From contig NZ_JAFBCU010000001.1 in NCBI RefSeq assembly GCF_016907875.1, positions 2,976,001 to 3,040,000 on the forward strand: a stretch of DNA of 64,000 nt, in the 5' to 3' direction. Both the position numbers and the translations under genes were made by a program. This DNA is from Arthrobacter roseus (lineage in GTDB: Bacteria; Actinomycetota; Actinomycetes; Actinomycetales; Micrococcaceae). The number at the start of each line of letters is the position of its first letter. Positions within the stretch are counted from its first letter, which is position 1. Below, in pieces: positions 62,272 through 64,000 of this stretch. The notes beneath the pieces are model-generated. The model was given only the letters and a program-made list of their open reading frames with translations, did not search any database and was not told the DNA's origin.

Positions 62272-63425
62272 AGTGCCACCATCTTCCGCCGTCGTACCAG
62301 CCAGATGAAGACCGGCGCACCAATAATCGCCGTCATGACGCCCACCTGCACTTCTCCGGGAGGAAGGATAAGGCGTCCGACGACGTCCGCTCCCAGGAGC
62401 AGCATAGGTGCGAGAACCATGGAGAAGGGCAGTATCCAGCGGTAGTCGGGACCGGCGATGAGACGTGCCATATGCGGAATCACCAGTCCCACAAAAGCGA
62501 TGGGGCCAGCCAGCGCCACTGCCGCACCACAGAGAACGACGACGCCGAGCGCCGCGACTCCGCGGGCAAGCGGGACGTTCTGGCCGAGGCCGCGAGCGAT
62601 GTCGTCTCCCATGGACAGTCCGTTGAGCATCCGTCCGGTGAACAGAGTGAGGATGCCTCCCACGAGCAGAAACGGGATCACTGCGCTAATGGCTTCCACA
62701 TCGCGTCCGGCCACTGTACCGACCTGCCAGAACCGGAACCGGTCCAGCGTCTCTTGGCTGCTCACCAGCAGTGCACTCATCAAGGACACCAGCCCCGCGG
62801 ACAGTGCCGCACCGGCGAGGGCAAGTTTCACCGGCGTCGCGCCTTCCCGTCCCAGACTGGCAATAGCGTAAACAACGACGGCGGCGACAGCGGCCCCAGC
62901 GAAAGCGAACCAGATGTAACCGGTGATGCCCGAGAGTCCGAAAACGTAGATGCCCAGGACCACGGCGAGCGCGGCCCCGGAGTTGATTCCGAGAATGCCC
63001 GGATCCGCCAGAGGGTTTCTGGCGACGCCCTGCATGGCGGCGCCGGCAAGGCCGAGGGCAGCTCCCACCAGCAGCGCGGTGATGGTCCGTGGGATGCGGG
63101 AGTGGACTACGGCGTGATCGCCGTTGGCCGGGTTAAAATCGGCGAGTGCCTGCACCAGTGTGTTGACATCAATGGGCCGGGCACCGAAGGCCATGGATGC
63201 TATGACGAACAGACCCAGAACGGCCACAGCCACGACGAACATTGTGATGTTCACGCGCTTTGACCTCTGCCGTGGGCGGGTCTTTGATGCTTGGACTGGC
63301 ATTGCGGACGACGACGGCGCTACGGGCGTGGGCACTATGGCAGAAGACGTTGTGGCGGGGGACGATGCGGCGCGAGGCACTGTAGCGGAGGGCGATGTCC
63401 GGTCCCGCTGCGTCGGTATGGACAC
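62268..63425 (-). CDS. Iron-siderophore ABC transporter permease (FecC/FepD-like)
   Basis: 385 residues from GTG 63425. A polar, Ser/Pro/Thr-rich N-terminus of about 55 residues precedes nine or so hydrophobic segments. Landmarks are MQGVARNPLADPGILGINSG (20) and GPIAFVGLVIPHMARLI. First gene of the operon; iron boxes lie upstream. The long disordered N-terminus is longer than in most FecC proteins, so a later start (for example at the first helix) is conceivable, though no alternative ATG is close. Confidence 0.92.
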   Translation of the reverse strand: MSIPTQRDRTSPSATVPRAASSPATTSSAIVPTPVAPSSSAMPVQASKTRPRQRSKRVNITMFVVAVAVLGLFVIASMAFGARPIDVNTLVQALADFNPANGDHAVVHSRIPRTITALLVGAALGLAGAAMQGVARNPLADPGILGINSGAALAVVLGIYVFGLSGITGYIWFAFAGAAVAAVVVYAIASLGREGATPVKLALAGAALSAGLVSLMSALLVSSQETLDRFRFWQVGTVAGRDVEAISAVIPFLLVGGILTLFTGRMLNGLSMGDDIARGLGQNVPLARGVAALGVVVLCGAAVALAGPIAFVGLVIPHMARLIAGPDYRWILPFSMVLAPMLLLGADVVGRLILPPGEVQVGVMTAIIGAPVFIWLVRRRKMVAL

Positions 63426-63487
63426 CCGCGCCCCTTCCCTACGGGCGCACGTCCCGAGCCATCATCGATTCCACCAATAAACTTACT

Positions 63488-63506
63488 AAGTAAGGCTACC
63501 CTGTCC
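63488..63506. promoter_or_regulatory. Candidate DtxR/IdeR-type iron box 1
   Basis: CTAAGTAAGGCTACCCTGT matches the TTAGGTTAG-G-CTAACCTAA iron-box consensus in about 13 of 19 positions, 60-80 bases upstream of the siderophore permease start. It overlaps the palindrome CTTACT-A-AGTAAG (63484-63496). Confidence 0.5.
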
Positions 63507-63522
63507 GAAGGTGGATAAGGAA

Positions 63523-63541
63523 ACGAAAACCTAACCTAATT
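63523..63541. promoter_or_regulatory. Candidate DtxR/IdeR-type iron box 2
   Basis: The right half CTAACCTAA matches the iron box consensus perfectly, the left half poorly, for about 12 to 13 of 19 positions. It overlaps the stop codon of the reductase-like gene. Iron repression of the operon is inferred. Confidence 0.45.
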
Positions 63542-64000
63542 TACCTCCGCGTCAGGTGGCGTCCCATCGCCGAACGGGCGGCCCCCGAGCTCTTCGCGGC
63601 CGGCCGGAGTTAGCCAACCCGAAAGGTCTGGGCCCAGCGGCACAATCCCGGTGGGATTGATGTCCTCGTGAACCACGTAGTAGTGCTGCTTGATCTGCTC
63701 GAAATTGATGGTGTCCCCGAATCCGGGAGTCTGAAACAGGTCCCGCGCATAGCCCCACAGGGCCGGCATCTCGGCCAGCTTGTTCCGGTTGCACTTGAAA
63801 TGCCCGTGATACACCGGATCAAACCGCACCAGCGTCGTGAAAAGCCTGACGTCGGCCTCCGTGATCGTGTCCCCCACCAGAAAACGCTGCACGGACAGAC
63901 GTTCCTCCAGCCAGTCCAGTGCGGTGAACAACCGGTGATACGCGTCGTCGTACGCTTTCTGGGAACCCGCGAAACCGCAACGGTAAACGCCGTTGTTGAC
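63536..64000 (-). CDS. Glutathionyl-hydroquinone reductase-like protein (C-terminal part)
   Basis: The frame runs off the right edge; the last 154 residues are seen. NNGVYRCGFAGSQKAYDDAY and LFTALDWLEERLS (the GST alpha-helical domain of ECM4/YqjG) followed by DTITEADVRLFTTLVRFDPVY are strong signatures of this family. In the YqjG model it reduces glutathionyl-hydroquinones; actinobacteria use mycothiol, so the thiol partner may differ. The start, including the catalytic Cys, is outside. The stop overlaps the iron-box region of the siderophore operon. Confidence 0.9.
   Translation of the reverse strand, partial: VNNGVYRCGFAGSQKAYDDAYHRLFTALDWLEERLSVQRFLVGDTITEADVRLFTTLVRFDPVYHGHFKCNRNKLAEMPALWGYARDLFQTPGFGDTINFEQIKQHYYVVHEDINPTGIVPLGPDLSGWLTPAGREELGGRPFGDGTPPDAEVN

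Overview
The window looks like a chromosomal segment of a high-GC actinobacterium, most likely a member of the Micrococcaceae (Arthrobacter and relatives). The clues are many GTG starts and GTGA stop/start overlaps, a dnaK-grpE-dnaJ-hspR operon with HAIR operators, an LpqY-SugABC type trehalose importer, an Rv2629-like protein, DUF4235 and DUF6480 proteins, a CopD-CtaG fusion and DtxR/IdeR-like iron boxes. The genus is an inference. I see no prophage, transposase, CRISPR array or rRNA.

Layout. 1-8.9 kb: end of a membrane protein, a penicillin-binding lipoprotein, a DUF2254 protein, a DEAD-box helicase, trmB, a secreted metzincin with SLH repeats, and a damaged-looking DUF3060 gene. 8.9-13.3 kb: the heat-shock operon on the minus strand, its promoter flanked by two HAIR sites. 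13.4-18.6 kb: a secreted serine protease, a LysE-type exporter, then phosphatase, kinase-PabB fusion and PabC (p-aminobenzoate/folate). 18.7-22.4 kb: a TPP-riboswitch-controlled ykoEDC thiamine/HMP transporter and small proteins. 22.4-28.7 kb: a complete Mrp Na+/H+ antiporter operon, mnhA(B)CDEFG. 28.8-34.8 kb: an MFS transporter, a three-gene signalling cassette (histidine kinase, kinase-like membrane partner, response regulator), dcd and tryptophan 2,3-dioxygenase.

34.9-38.8 kb: two SseB-family proteins, a protealysin-like M4 protease overlapping a likely emfourin inhibitor gene, tRNA-Gly(CCC), a membrane protein and panD. 39-43.4 kb: lpqY-sugA-sugB-sugC. 43.5-47.8 kb: a membrane-anchored protein, an AbiEi-like/DUF559 nuclease-like gene flanked by two copies of a structured direct repeat, and a thioredoxin-NHL protein. 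47.9-51.4 kb: a CopD-CtaG fusion, HU, and the cysteine-poor ribosomal proteins S14, L33 and L28. 51.7-56.4 kb: cell-envelope/stress genes (DUF3618, Holin-X, a proline-rich-tail protein, YihY, DUF6480) and an Rv2629/Balon-like ribosome-hibernation candidate. 56.5-64 kb: a GDSL hydrolase, a diacylglycerol-kinase-like enzyme, an M23 peptidase, a siderophore uptake operon of two FecCD permeases and an ATPase fused to a siderophore-interacting reductase, and the end of a glutathionyl-hydroquinone-reductase-like gene.

The points most worth a second look are the two unusual fusions (P-loop kinase-PabB and FepC-like ATPase-SIP), the DUF559 gene between structured repeats, the M4 protease/emfourin pair, the kinase-like third member of the two-component cassette and the Balon-like protein.
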